Positions 53,514-63,555 are shown, numbered from the stretch's first letter. The stretch: DNA of 64,000 nucleotides from Gammaproteobacteria bacterium UBA4421 (GCA_002389675.1 DGQF01000032.1:7395-71394); one strand, 5' to 3'. The notes: generated from the sequence alone by a model not told the origin. Made by a program: numbers and translations.

Positions 53514-54329
53514 ATGGGAAATTTGCAGGGCAAAATTGCGGTGGTTACGGGTGCCAGCCGAGGCATTGGCAAGGGGATTGCCATCGCTTTGGGTGAGCAG
53601 GGTTGCACGGTATATGTTACCGGCCGGACCACGGGAGATGGTGAGCGTACCATCGATACGACGGCGCGTTTGGTCACCGAAGCAGGGGGACAGGGTCGGG
53701 CAATTGCTTGTGATCATGGCGATGATGCTGCCATTGCAGGTTTGTTCCAACGGATCGGTTCTGAAGTCGATCATATCGATATTCTAGTCAATAACGTCTA
53801 CAAAATTCCCAGTCCGCCAGCTTGGGGCGGTGGTTATTGGGATCATCCTATTCAAGTTTGGGACGACCAAGTAGGTATTGGCCTGCGCGCGCATTATGTG
53901 GCGAGTTGGCATGCCTCAGCGTTGATGTTTGCTTCTGCCGGTGCAGTGATGGTTAACGTTTCTTCGCCGGGTGGGCAGGAGTATCATTTTAGTAGCTCCT
54001 ATGGTGCCGGCAAGGCGGGTTTGGATCGTTTGACCGCCGATATGGCGCTGGAACTTAAGCCAAAAGGCATCCCGGCGATTGTTTTATATCCCGGAGCGGT
54101 TGCGACAGAATTTATACAGGATGCGGCAAAAGAGCGAGAGATGGATTTGTCTCAGTCGCAGACGCCGTTATTGGTTGGTCGGTCGGTGGCGGCGCTGGTT
54201 CAAGCAGAAGGCTTGATAGAAAGAACCGGTTCTATCCAGTGGGTGGAAAACCTCGTCGATGAGTTTGACTTGTATGATGAAAACGGCGCCCGTCCGACGC
54301 AAAGATATGCAAATACATCAGGTGGCTAA
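53514..54329 (+). CDS. SDR oxidoreductase, DHRS1-like
   Basis: The 271-residue enzyme has TGASRGIGKGIAIALGEQG (cofactor), DILVNNVYKIPSPPAWGGG, and the catalytic VNVSSPGG...SSSYGAGKAGLDR with Ser, Tyr and Lys in place. The PPAWGGGYWDHP insert after NNV is typical of DHRS1-like proteins. It would reduce a carbonyl with NAD(P)H. ATG 53514 with AAGGG 7 nt upstream is chosen; longer readings extend into the PepSY promoter. It lies just before the infC leader, where thrS normally stands. Confidence 0.92.
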   Translation: MGNLQGKIAVVTGASRGIGKGIAIALGEQGCTVYVTGRTTGDGERTIDTTARLVTEAGGQGRAIACDHGDDAAIAGLFQRIGSEVDHIDILVNNVYKIPSPPAWGGGYWDHPIQVWDDQVGIGLRAHYVASWHASALMFASAGAVMVNVSSPGGQEYHFSSSYGAGKAGLDRLTADMALELKPKGIPAIVLYPGAVATEFIQDAAKEREMDLSQSQTPLLVGRSVAALVQAEGLIERTGSIQWVENLVDEFDLYDENGARPTQRYANTSGG

Positions 54330-54648
54330 AGGGTGAATTAGGTGCTTGATGCACGCGCCGTCCGGCAGTAGAATACGGCCGCCGAGGCACTGTGGGGTAA
54401 AGCTTGTAGTGTCGCAGGCGAAAAATATCGTGAAGGTGGCAAAAAATTAGGCTAGAGAGCTAGCCCGGAAGGTCATCGTTATAGAGGCTGATCGCAGGGC
54501 TGTCATCGACAGGTCAAGGCGTTTGGCCTTTGCTTGTCGGTGCTGAAATTGTGCGAGGCGGGTTCAAAGGTCTGCAGTGGGTGGACCGCAAGCGCAAGAA
54601 GCTTTTTTAGAATGCGAGGCTATACACGGAGTATGGCAGGAGAAAATT
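54330..54648. other. Leader region of the infC operon
   Basis: No gene is seen in this 319-nt stretch. It holds GGCTAG-AGAG-CTAGCC at 54450-54465, a perfect six-pair stem with tetraloop, and a second weaker stem (AAGGC/GCCTT) near 54518-54532. It probably carries the infC promoter and a structured leader. In many relatives thrS occupies this place. Confidence 0.5.
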
Positions 54649-55185
54649 ATTAAGAAAGGGATCAAGCGCGCCGAGCGCTCCTTGCTGAATGAAGAAATTC
54701 GTTCTACGAGCGTGCGATTGGTGGGTGCTGATGGGGGTCAACGTGGCGTTGTCTCGAGAGAGGAAGCGTTGGCCGAGGCGCGGGCTTCAAGTTTAGATCT
54801 GGTGCTGGTAGCGCCTGAGGCTGAACCGCCAGTCTGCAAAGTAATGGACTATGGAAAGTATCTGTTTGAGCTGAAAAAGACAAAAGCAGCGCAACGCAAA
54901 AAACAGAAACAAATCCAAGTTAAAGAGATTAAATTTCGACCCGGAACGGAAGAAGGCGACTATCAGGTAAAACTACGCAACCTGAGACGCTTTTTAGAAG
55001 ACGGGGACAAAGCCAAGGTGTCGTTGCGGTTTCGAGGGCGTGAAGTGGTTCACCCGGAGATCGGCATGCAGTTAATGACGCGCATCTCTGGAGACTTAGA
55101 CGAACTGGGGTCAATAGAATCTGATCCGAAATTCGAAGGTCGACAGGTGATTATGGTTTTGGCTCCAAAGAAAAAGAAAGGCTAG
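54649..55185 (+). CDS. infC: Translation initiation factor IF-3, AUU start
   Basis: The 178-residue factor has [32 protein letters not shown], the Lys-rich linker, [20 protein letters not shown] and [15 protein letters not shown], all matching IF-3. The start is ATT at 54649 because AGGAG ends 6 nt before it and the residues that follow ([17 protein letters not shown]) align to the known N-terminus; there is no ATG or GTG near. This AUU is how IF-3 controls its own synthesis in E. coli. The factor binds 30S, and selects start codons. It heads the rpmI-rplT-pheST-ihfA-merR run. Confidence 0.95.
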   Translation: MKKGIKRAERSLLNEEIRSTSVRLVGADGGQRGVVSREEALAEARASSLDLVLVAPEAEPPVCKVMDYGKYLFELKKTKAAQRKKQKQIQVKEIKFRPGTEEGDYQVKLRNLRRFLEDGDKAKVSLRFRGREVVHPEIGMQLMTRISGDLDELGSIESDPKFEGRQVIMVLAPKKKKG

Positions 55186-55253
55186 CCGGCAGTGCAGTTC
55201 ATTCTGCTCTGTCGCAAAGCACTCAAGACTTCCGATGTTGGGTCGTTTTCGTG

Positions 55254-55269
55254 CAGTACGTAAGTACTG
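55254..55269 (+). promoter_or_regulatory. Hairpin between infC and rpmI, candidate L20 control site
   Basis: CAGTAC-GTAA-GTACTG is a perfect six-pair stem with a GTAA loop, 28 nt before the rpmI start. In E. coli L20 represses rpmI-rplT by binding a structured leader in this same place; here that role is inferred from position. Confidence 0.5.
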
Positions 55270-55297
55270 TCTAACAATTGCGTGGAGATAAGGCCAA

Positions 55298-55498
55298 ATG
55301 CCAAAACTTAAGACCAACAGTGGGGCCGCGAAGCGTTTTCGCAAGACCTCCAGCGGCTATAAACACCGCAAAGCGAACAGAAATCACATTCTGACTAAGA
55401 AAGCCACAAAGCGTAAGCGTCAGCTCCGCGGCTTCCATGATGTGGCCGCCGCCGACGTGCCAAGATTGCGCCGCATGCTGCCAACTAAGGCTCGATAG
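55298..55498 (+). CDS. rpmI: 50S ribosomal protein L35
   Basis: A 66-residue basic protein, [20 protein letters not shown] then [20 protein letters not shown], as in bacterial L35. TGGAGA precedes the ATG. It is part of the large subunit and is made with L20, whose gene follows 9 nt later. Confidence 0.98.
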   Translation: MPKLKTNSGAAKRFRKTSSGYKHRKANRNHILTKKATKRKRQLRGFHDVAAADVPRLRRMLPTKAR

Positions 55499-55507
55499 GG
55501 GAAACTT

Positions 55508-55876
55508 ATGCCAAGAATTAAACGTGGTGTAGCTTCCAGAGCCCGCCGAAAGAAGATTTTAAAAGCAGCCCGAGGTTATTACGGCGCACGCAGTCGGACG
55601 TTTAAAGTCGCTAAGCAGGCGGTGATTCGCGCCGGGCAGTATGCCTATCGCGACCGCCGTCAGCGCAAGCGTCAATTTCGCCAACTGTGGATCATACGGA
55701 TCAATGCAGCGGCACGTGAGCATGGGTTGTCTTACAGCCGATTTATTGCCGGTCTGAAGGCCGCGGGTGTGGAAGTCGACCGAAAAGTGCTAGCTGATAT
55801 AGCGATGCACGAAAAAGATGCGTTCGCCGCGTTGGTTGCTCGCGTGCAAAGCGCACAAGAGTCCGCCGCAGCGTAG
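55508..55876 (+). CDS. rplT: 50S ribosomal protein L20
   Basis: The 122-residue protein has [40 protein letters not shown] and [20 protein letters not shown], matching L20. It binds 23S rRNA early in assembly, and in E. coli represses its own operon. GGGGAAAC just before the ATG is the binding site. The length is slightly greater than E. coli (118). Confidence 0.98.
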   Translation: MPRIKRGVASRARRKKILKAARGYYGARSRTFKVAKQAVIRAGQYAYRDRRQRKRQFRQLWIIRINAAAREHGLSYSRFIAGLKAAGVEVDRKVLADIAMHEKDAFAALVARVQSAQESAAA

Positions 55877-55979
55877 GCATCCTGTCGGGCGTTATCGGTA
55901 TGATGCGCCCATTTGAACTACAGCCACTGCTCAAGGGACCTGCATCAGGTGTCCGTCTGGCGAGCTAGATCGCCCGATT

Positions 55980-56010
55980 AAAGGGAAGGACATGGGTTCT
56001 TCCCTTTTTT
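55980..56010 (+). terminator. Terminator-like hairpin before pheS, possible attenuator
   Basis: AAAGGGAAG (55980-55988) pairs with CTTCCCTTT (55999-56007), and the strand ends in six Ts. It lies in the 167-nt spacer between rplT and pheS, 34 nt before the pheS start. As pheST must be read past it or from a promoter after it, it may act as an attenuator. I see no Phe-rich leader peptide. Confidence 0.8.
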
Positions 56011-56019
56011 ATTGGATAA

Positions 56020-57057
<1,038 letters not shown>

Positions 57058-57069
57058 CCGGAGAATAAT

Positions 57070-59451
57070 GTGAAGTTCAGCGAAGCATGGTTGCGCGAGT
57101 GGGTGAACCCCGCTTTAGGACGCGAAGATTTGTTGCAGCAACTCACCATGGCAGGATTAGAAGTCGACGGTGTAGAGCCCGTTGCGGGTAGGTTTTCTGG
57201 GGTGGTGGTCGCAATAGTTGAAGGCTGTGAGCGGCATGCCAACGCTGAAAAGCTTTCTGTGTGTACAGTTTTTGATGGTGAAGTGCATTCTCAGGTTGTC
57301 TGTGGCGCGCCCAATGTGCGTGTCGGTTTAAGGGTCGCTTTTGCTCGTGTGGGCGCGCGTTTGCCGGGTGATTTCAAGATCAAAAAAGCCAAGCTCAGAG
57401 GGGTTGCCTCCGAGGGTATGTTGTGTAGCGCTAAAGAGCTCGGCCTTGGAGATAATCATGACGGCATAATGGAGCTGCCGCAGGATTGGTCTGCAGGGAC
57501 AGATCTTATTCAAGCGATGCAACTAGATGATGTGACCGTTGACGTTGATTTGACTCCCAATAGGGGTGATTGCCTGAGTATTCGAGGGATCGCCAGAGAA
57601 GTCGGGGTGCTGAATAATCTAGCGGTAACTGAACCGCCGGGCAAGTCCGTAGAAGCCGCCAGCGATGCCACGTTTCCAGTGCATTTGGCTGCGCCGGATG
57701 CTTGTCCGCGTTACCTGGGGCGGGTAATCCGCGGTATAGATGTGTCGCGTCCAACCCCATATTGGATGCAAGAGCGATTGCGCCGTTGCGGTCTGCGCAG
57801 TATTGATGCGGTGGTTGATGTTACAAATTTTGTGTTGGTGGAATTGGGCCAACCAATGCATGCATTTGACTTGAATCAACTAAGTGAAGGCATTGTCGTT
57901 CGAAAGGCGTTGGAGGGGGAAGAATTGACATTGCTCGACGGTCAGCAAGTCAACCTTGATACCGAAACCCTGTTAATCACCGATGCTCAGGGTCCGATTG
58001 CGATAGCGGGTGTCATGGGGGGCGCGCGCAGTGGCGTACAAGCCGACACGCAGGATGTTTTTTTAGAGTCTGCATTTTTTGCGCCGCTTGCCGTTGCTGG
58101 AACGGCCAGACGTTATGGCTTGCATACTGATGCATCCCATCGTTATGAGCGAGGTGTTGATTTTCAATTGCAAGCTCAAGCTATGGCTAGAGCAACCCAG
58201 TTATTGGTCGAAATTGTTGGCGGAACGCCTGGGCCGGTTGTTGAGCGCAGTTCGCAGGAGCACCTGCCTCAACCGCGCCCAATTTGTCTTCGCCAACACC
58301 GATTGCAGGCGTTACTTGGGGTGGATATTGCTGCTGAACAGGTAGATCAAGCCTTCGTCCGCCTAGGCTTTGCGGTGGTAGAGCGCTCAGTCCATGATTC
58401 GGGCGTCAGTTGGCAAATTGTTGCGCCCAGTCACAGGTTCGACATAGCCCTTGAAGCAGACTTGGTAGAAGAGATCTGTCGAATCTACGGGTATAACAAT
58501 ATACCCAGTCGTCAGCCTCTTGCTGAGGTTGCCTTGAAAGAAGTGTCTTTGGAAGCCCATAGCGAGGCCGCTTTAAAAGGCCACTTGGCTGGTCAGGGCT
58601 TTCAGGAGGTGATTACTTATAGTTTTATTGATCCGCAGCTGCAACATTGGGTTGATCCTGGTCAAGCTCCGATCAAGTTGGCCAATCCCATGTCGTCAGA
58701 ACAGTCAGTGATGCGCACTAATCTGCTAGCGGGGTTGATCGATACGCTGCGCGCCAATCGAGCTCGACAGCAGGATAGCGTTAAATTATTTGAGTTGGGT
58801 CTAACCTTTGTGCCCCAGGCTGATCAATTAATTCAGGCAGCCATGCTCGGGGGCCTGATTTGGGGGCGCCGCAGTCGAGAGACTTGGCACGGGGCCAGTG
58901 GTTTGGTCGATTTTTATGATGCTAAAGGTGTGGTTGAAGGGTTGTTGTCATGGGCGGGTGCAACGGGTGTAAGTTTTGCGCCGTGTGAAGATCCGATATT
59001 GCATCCAGGGCAAAGCGCATCCGTCATGCTGGATGATCGGAATTGTGGCCGTGTTGGCCGGCTTCACCCTCAGCTAGAAAGTCAGTTGGGCGTAGATGGC
59101 ATTTTTGTGTTTGAAATTGTGGCGCAGGCCGCGATTCACCGGCCCCATAGGGTGTATGCTGGGCTTTCTCGTTTTCCGAGCGTGCGCCGCGATTTGGCGG
59201 TGGTTGTTGACCAGGAGGTCTCTGCCGCAGCGGTCGAGAAAGTGGTGCGTCATGCGCTGGGGGAGGTGTTGGTGGAGTTCAGATTGTTTGATGTTTACGT
59301 CGGCAAAGGTATTGATTCTAATGAAAAAAGTCTGGCGTTAGGCTTGACGTTGCAGAGTCGAGACGCCACTCTTACCGAGGACACTATAGGATTACATACC
59401 GAGGCCGCTGTTGATGCCTTGCGCGATGCGTTCTCCGCACGCTTGAGGTAG
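57070..59451 (+). CDS. pheT: Phenylalanine-tRNA ligase beta subunit
   Basis: The 793-residue subunit starts MKFSEAWLREWVNPALGRED from GTG 57070 (the overlapping ATG two bases earlier runs straight into a stop). The OB domain VCGAPNVRVGLRVAFARVGA, B3/B4 editing domain (FVLVELGQPMHAFDLNQL), B5 and the C-terminal anticodon fold (YAGLSRFPSVRRDLAVVVDQ) are present. It edits Tyr-tRNA-Phe and holds tRNA. CCGGAGA is the ribosome binding site. Confidence 0.98.
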   Translation: MKFSEAWLREWVNPALGREDLLQQLTMAGLEVDGVEPVAGRFSGVVVAIVEGCERHANAEKLSVCTVFDGEVHSQVVCGAPNVRVGLRVAFARVGARLPGDFKIKKAKLRGVASEGMLCSAKELGLGDNHDGIMELPQDWSAGTDLIQAMQLDDVTVDVDLTPNRGDCLSIRGIAREVGVLNNLAVTEPPGKSVEAASDATFPVHLAAPDACPRYLGRVIRGIDVSRPTPYWMQERLRRCGLRSIDAVVDVTNFVLVELGQPMHAFDLNQLSEGIVVRKALEGEELTLLDGQQVNLDTETLLITDAQGPIAIAGVMGGARSGVQADTQDVFLESAFFAPLAVAGTARRYGLHTDASHRYERGVDFQLQAQAMARATQLLVEIVGGTPGPVVERSSQEHLPQPRPICLRQHRLQALLGVDIAAEQVDQAFVRLGFAVVERSVHDSGVSWQIVAPSHRFDIALEADLVEEICRIYGYNNIPSRQPLAEVALKEVSLEAHSEAALKGHLAGQGFQEVITYSFIDPQLQHWVDPGQAPIKLANPMSSEQSVMRTNLLAGLIDTLRANRARQQDSVKLFELGLTFVPQADQLIQAAMLGGLIWGRRSRETWHGASGLVDFYDAKGVVEGLLSWAGATGVSFAPCEDPILHPGQSASVMLDDRNCGRVGRLHPQLESQLGVDGIFVFEIVAQAAIHRPHRVYAGLSRFPSVRRDLAVVVDQEVSAAAVEKVVRHALGEVLVEFRLFDVYVGKGIDSNEKSLALGLTLQSRDATLTEDTIGLHTEAAVDALRDAFSARLR

Positions 59452-59564
59452 AGGTCTTTACCTAGCGCACAAAACCCGCATAAAAATAAGTCAAGGGTTG
59501 GCGCGCGTAAGTGAAGGAAGGTTGAGGGTTAATTTCGCCCAAAAGGGGCGTAGGGAGTGCTGGC

Positions 59565-59933
59565 GTGAGTGCGCTGACCAAAGCAAAAATGGCTGACCAG
59601 CTGTTTGAGGAACTGGGCCTCAACAAACGTGAAGCGAAAGAAATAGTAGAACTTTTTTTTGATGAGATTCGACAATCTCTGCAAAAAAATACACAGGTAA
59701 AATTGTCGGGTTTTGGAAACTTTGATCTTCGCGAGAAAGGCGAACGTCCTGGACGTAATCCCAAGACAGGGGAAGAAATCCCCATCACTGCGCGGCGGGT
59801 GGTGACCTTTAGACCGGGTCAGAAGTTGAAAGCCAGGGTGGAGGCCTACGGCGGCGTAGACGCAGATGCCGCGGCTTTCAACGCCAGTTATATTGACACA
59901 GAAGATGCAGACCATAATGCTGGAACCGAGTAA
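59565..59933 (+). CDS. ihfA: Integration host factor alpha subunit with acidic C-terminal extension
   Basis: The 122-residue protein matches IHF-alpha: [40 protein letters not shown] with the beta-arm tip [20 protein letters not shown]. It bends DNA with IHF-beta. The last 22 or so residues, rich in Asp and Ala, are absent from the 99-residue E. coli protein; they overlap the merR start by 17 nt. The start is GTG 59565 with AGGGAG 7 nt upstream. It is 113 nt after pheT. Confidence 0.96.
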   Translation: MSALTKAKMADQLFEELGLNKREAKEIVELFFDEIRQSLQKNTQVKLSGFGNFDLREKGERPGRNPKTGEEIPITARRVVTFRPGQKLKARVEAYGGVDADAAAFNASYIDTEDADHNAGTE

Positions 59934-60273
59934 TAATAACGAGTTGCCGCCCATCCCTGGTAAGCGCTACTTTGCCATTGGCGAGGTCAGTATGCTGTGT
60001 GAAGTGAAGCCCCATGTGCTGCGGTATTGGGAGCAGGAATTTCCGCAGCTGAGTCCGGTAAAACGACGAGGTAATCGCCGTTATTATCAAAGACAAGACG
60101 TGATTGTCATTCGCCAAATTCGTGCGCTGCTCTATGACCAAGGTTTTACCATTGGAGGAGCACGACAGCGCCTGACTGGTGAAGATGCAAAAGAGGACGC
60201 GACGCAGTTCAAACTGCTGGTTCGTCAGATGCGCGTTGAACTGGAAGACGTTTTACGAGTCCTTAAATCCTAG
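59917..60273 (+). CDS. MerR-family transcriptional regulator
   Basis: The 118-residue protein has [40 protein letters not shown] and [20 protein letters not shown], the winged HTH of MerR. This is the regulator that follows ihfA in many gammaproteobacteria; its target is unknown. Its start is ATG 59917, inside the end of ihfA, so translation is coupled. There are no metal-binding Cys, so it is not a metal sensor. Confidence 0.92.
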   Translation: MLEPSNNNELPPIPGKRYFAIGEVSMLCEVKPHVLRYWEQEFPQLSPVKRRGNRRYYQRQDVIVIRQIRALLYDQGFTIGGARQRLTGEDAKEDATQFKLLVRQMRVELEDVLRVLKS

Positions 60274-60295
60274 GGATTGAAAGTTGAGGATGACG

Positions 60296-61045
60296 ATGCC
60301 CTGCCGAGCATTTCTAATAGCACTATTATCATCAGCGTTGCTGTGTGCGGCAGCGGCGACCGCCCGCGCTGGTGCCTACCAATACGACGCGCGCATGGCC
60401 TTTATTAAAGCGGGTAAGCTTGAGCTCAACCTATCTCGGCAGGGTAAAGATTACGAGGTGGTGGGCGAATTTCAAACGTCCAAAGCGATGAGCGCATACT
60501 ATCGATGGAATGGTATTTTTGCGGCTCGGGGTGAATGGGCACCGCGTGGGCCAGTGACGCAGGCGTATATGTCCCGCACGGTGAGCAAAGGCGAGAAATT
60601 GAAGATCGTGCTTAACACAGAAGCGGGGGTTCGTTTGCTGGACGGAGCCGAAAATTCCTTTGAGTCAATCGACAAACCACAAGGCATTGATTTAATTTCG
60701 GCGCTTTTTTTTACGCCGGAGTGTTACCAAGGTGGCACAGTCAACGATGGCGAAGACACCTACCAATTGCAACTGCGAAGTCAGAAAGACCAGAGGATGA
60801 GCGGTGGCAAAGATTATTACAGCGGCGCGGTGACGGTGTGTAAGTACAATGTTATCGACCACAAAGATCGGAAACGACGTATCGAGGTGTCTCTAGCCTC
60901 CGTAGATGGCAGCGTTATGACTGTCCAAGTTCGCGCGAAAATTCCCGTGTTGCCGGACGCGGTGTTCAAACTGCGGCTGCCGCCGCGAGCACTTGACGGA
61001 GCCGCTGTCGCGCAGATTGCAACAGGCTCAGAAATCAGTCGGTAG
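60296..61045 (+). CDS. DUF3108-like secreted protein
   Basis: A 249-residue protein with a signal peptide (MPCRAFLIALLSSALLCAAA, cut near ARA-G). The mature part is beta-rich: YQYDARMAFIKAGKLELNLS, YEVVGEFQTSKAMSAYYRWN and SRTVSKGEKLKI, as in DUF3108 proteins. Function is unknown to me; it would act in the periplasm. ATG 60296 has GAGG 6 nt upstream, which favours it over TTG 60284. It follows merR by 22 nt. Confidence 0.78.
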   Translation: MPCRAFLIALLSSALLCAAAATARAGAYQYDARMAFIKAGKLELNLSRQGKDYEVVGEFQTSKAMSAYYRWNGIFAARGEWAPRGPVTQAYMSRTVSKGEKLKIVLNTEAGVRLLDGAENSFESIDKPQGIDLISALFFTPECYQGGTVNDGEDTYQLQLRSQKDQRMSGGKDYYSGAVTVCKYNVIDHKDRKRRIEVSLASVDGSVMTVQVRAKIPVLPDAVFKLRLPPRALDGAAVAQIATGSEISR

Positions 61046-61106
61046 CTATGCTGTGCCGATGCGGGGCATTTTTCGCTCAATGTGAGCAAGTTAGGGCAGC
61101 GACGCA

Positions 61107-61859
61107 GTGACTCAACATGCGCTCATCACAGGTGGTTCATCTGGGATTGGATTGGCCTATGCACATCACCTTAGTTTGCAAGGCTGGCGGGTTTCGCTTG
61201 CCGCCCAATCGACAGAAAAGTTAGAGGTTGCTAGAAAATGGCTTGGTCCAAATACGGCCACGTATGCAGTTAATTTAGCCTCCAGCAGTGGGGTTGCTCG
61301 GCTTATGGAGTCGGTGCCAGTGCCTGATGTGCTCATTGCCAATGCAGGTATTACGAGAGCCGGATCTGTTGGCACTTTGAGCCAGGGTGAATCGGCGGAT
61401 CTGCAATATTTATTGTGTGGTGGTGTCATTGACTTGGTGCAATGGGCGGGACCCGTTATGAAGGCACGTGGTTCGGGGCGTATTGTCATTATCTCCAGTG
61501 TAGCTGCTGAGACCCCCATGCCTAATTCATCTATTTATGCCGCCGCTAAAACCGGGGTCAGTGCTTTTGGTCGGTCGATTCATCGTGAACTCAAACCTCA
61601 CGGGGTATCGGTAACGGTGGCTTTGCCGGGCTATGTGCGAACAGAAATTCATGCGCGTGCCGGCCTGCATCACCTTGCTCGGCAAGTCCCCCGTTGGATG
61701 TGGCTAGATCCTCAGACGGTTGTTAAAGAAACGGAACGGGCCTCTTTAGCGGGCAAGGAAATGATTATTCCCGGCCGGGTCTATCGCATGACGAGGCCTT
61801 TTTTGGGGTCGCGGTTGGCTGATGTCCTTTGGCGGCAGCTGACTCGGCGAAAGAGATAG
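61107..61859 (+). CDS. SDR family short-chain dehydrogenase
   Basis: The 250-residue enzyme has ITGGSSGIGLAYAHHLSLQG, IANAGITRAGSVG, and the catalytic IVIISSVAAETPMPNSSIYA with YAAAK, so Ser, Tyr and Lys are present. The start is GTG 61107, with a weak site upstream. It lies after the DUF3108-like gene and converges on the gene at 61929. The substrate is unknown. A basic end (RQLTRRKR) may touch the membrane. Confidence 0.9.
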   Translation: MTQHALITGGSSGIGLAYAHHLSLQGWRVSLAAQSTEKLEVARKWLGPNTATYAVNLASSSGVARLMESVPVPDVLIANAGITRAGSVGTLSQGESADLQYLLCGGVIDLVQWAGPVMKARGSGRIVIISSVAAETPMPNSSIYAAAKTGVSAFGRSIHRELKPHGVSVTVALPGYVRTEIHARAGLHHLARQVPRWMWLDPQTVVKETERASLAGKEMIIPGRVYRMTRPFLGSRLADVLWRQLTRRKR

Positions 61860-61928
61860 ACTTCGCCTTGTGGGGCAGCCGCCCAGTTAAGTGTTGCAAT
61901 TTCAGCTTCGGCATGGCGCGAGCAGGAC

Positions 61929-63044
61929 TCAGTTTGGTTCAGAGATTGTGATTTCAAAGCGATTGTTGTGCTGCGTAGATTTGGGCTCGATGATGTTACT
62001 GTTCGGGTCTGCGATGATCACTAAATGGTGCTCGCCGGCAGAGACCTCTAGATTAATAGAAAAGGCTTGAGCGCTCTGTGCGCTCAGCCAAGGCAGTCGA
62101 ACATATTTACGGGAGCTGTATTTATTGTCCAAAACGATATCGATGCTGAGGTCGCTCACGTCGAGCTCTCCCTGATTTTTAACCAAAAATTTGACAACGC
62201 CTGATTGGTAAGAGACATCGCAGACGGCAATATCGCTGCTCAGATAATTTATTTGATGAATGGGATGTATCCACAATTCCGAAATTTCTATGAGGGCTGA
62301 GTTCGGATGCTCATAATGTAGATGGCCGCCCAGACCAGTGCTAGGGGTTATGCCATGAATATGCAGGTGAGCATCTGCCTCGGGCACAGTGATTCGGCCT
62401 AAATGAGGTTCTGTGTCGTAAAAACCGCAGCAACTCCACTCCAAAGAATCACCCAAATAGTTCATTTTTTCTGGCGTGGTTTGGTTGCTGGGGCCGAGAT
62501 AGTAGTGCTGGAGGCTGTCATAAATAGACTGCGCAGGCTGCGCGTCACTGACATCGTTGCGGCGCGACTGTGCCATACATAGTTTCGAAGCAACGGTAAT
62601 AACCAGCGATTGCCACCGTGTTTTTACCCGCAGGCCGTAAACTGGAGCTTCACTCAGGTCCAGTTGATCGATCCCTGCTTTTATCCAATCCGTCAGTCGC
62701 CCGCCCGGCGGCGGTGCGATGGCGTCTAAGTCTACTCGAATACCTTGGCCGCTTTGATTATCGGTGAAGCAGACGAAGGGAAAGTTGTCGTTACCATCGT
62801 CTGGCTGGATGGGGACTGTTCCGCCGTCATGTGCGCAGCATTTATAGACCTCTGTGCTATCTGCTTCAGGGTGGTAGATAAAAACCGTTTCGCCATTATC
62901 AGAGTTGGTGGTGGTGCCTAGTCCTAAAACATTTCCTTGCCTGGGAATACGTGCTAGGGGTAAATGTTCGTTGACGTCCCCCAATACGAGGTCAGCAATG
63001 AGATTGGCAACGTTGAGCACGCCGGGTAATATTTTTTCTGTCAT
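61929..63044 (-). CDS. Acetolactate decarboxylase-like domain fused to a CARDB domain
   Basis: A 371-residue protein. Residues about 35-265 follow the pattern of alpha-acetolactate decarboxylase: GNVLGLGTTTNSDNGETV, VYGLRVKTRW, CCGFYDTEPHLGRITVPEAD, then HIHGITPSTGLGGHLHYEH. His228, His230 and His241 have the HxHx10H spacing of the zinc ligands of that enzyme. The usual Arg after the KxxR segment appears to be Thr, by ungapped eye alignment. Residues 274-371 resemble a CARDB beta domain. No signal peptide is seen. ATG 63044 with AAAGG 7 nt upstream is chosen; longer readings overlap the lipoprotein gene. Many Cys are spread through it. The function is inferred only. Confidence 0.6.
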   Translation of the reverse strand: MTEKILPGVLNVANLIADLVLGDVNEHLPLARIPRQGNVLGLGTTTNSDNGETVFIYHPEADSTEVYKCCAHDGGTVPIQPDDGNDNFPFVCFTDNQSGQGIRVDLDAIAPPPGGRLTDWIKAGIDQLDLSEAPVYGLRVKTRWQSLVITVASKLCMAQSRRNDVSDAQPAQSIYDSLQHYYLGPSNQTTPEKMNYLGDSLEWSCCGFYDTEPHLGRITVPEADAHLHIHGITPSTGLGGHLHYEHPNSALIEISELWIHPIHQINYLSSDIAVCDVSYQSGVVKFLVKNQGELDVSDLSIDIVLDNKYSSRKYVRLPWLSAQSAQAFSINLEVSAGEHHLVIIADPNSNIIEPKSTQHNNRFEITISEPN

Positions 63045-63090
63045 GAGGGTGCCTTTGATTCTAATTCCTGAGTTTGATGAATGAGCGAAG

Positions 63091-63555
63091 TCACGTTTCG
63101 CTTCCATTGGCTGTTTGAAGCATTTTCTGGGACGGGGTGAAGCTGAAAATAGTGATACCCTGCCACGCATGCCAATAGCCGCGACGTTTCAATATTGCTT
63201 GACGTCGCTGCTCATTGTCGACCGGCGTCGCGATCATAGCGTAGATTAGACCGTTGAGTTCCACGCGTACTTCAGGCGCCCGCCTGACGGTGTCGACCCA
63301 GCTTTCGCCGATTAAGCGTGGCCACTTTGCAAATCGATTAGAGTGGATATGCAAAACCCCATTGATCTGAAAGCAGTTCACCGCAAAGGAACGAGGGACA
63401 GTGGGTAGCTCAAGATAACAAGGACTGGTGTAGCCGATAAATGCGAAGTTAGGTGGCGCTTTAGTGTGATGGCCGGTTAGTGGTCCGCGATTACTCTGCC
63501 AGCAGCCACCGAGTATAAGTACCATGGACAGTGTGATTAGGTCTTTGCGAATCAA
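63091..63555 (-). CDS. Hypothetical lipoprotein, 154 residues
   Basis: The product starts MIRKDLITLSMVLILGGC, a full lipoprotein signal with Cys18, from a TTG at 63555. A later ATG (63525) would leave too short a signal, so TTG is preferred. The mature part contains VLHIHSNRFAKWP and WHAWQGITIFSF and matches no family I know. It is 46 nt upstream of the acetolactate decarboxylase-like gene on the same strand, so the pair may be an operon. Confidence 0.65.
   Translation of the reverse strand: MIRKDLITLSMVLILGGCWQSNRGPLTGHHTKAPPNFAFIGYTSPCYLELPTVPRSFAVNCFQINGVLHIHSNRFAKWPRLIGESWVDTVRRAPEVRVELNGLIYAMIATPVDNEQRRQAILKRRGYWHAWQGITIFSFTPSQKMLQTANGSET

Noticed and set aside
54330..54648. tRNA, tmRNA or a broken thrS in the infC leader
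   Set aside because: No tRNA arms, tmRNA tag frame or ThrS motifs could be read in any frame.
55901..55969. pheST leader peptide
   Set aside because: The 22-codon frame has only one Phe codon and is not placed as a leader peptide should be relative to the terminator stem.
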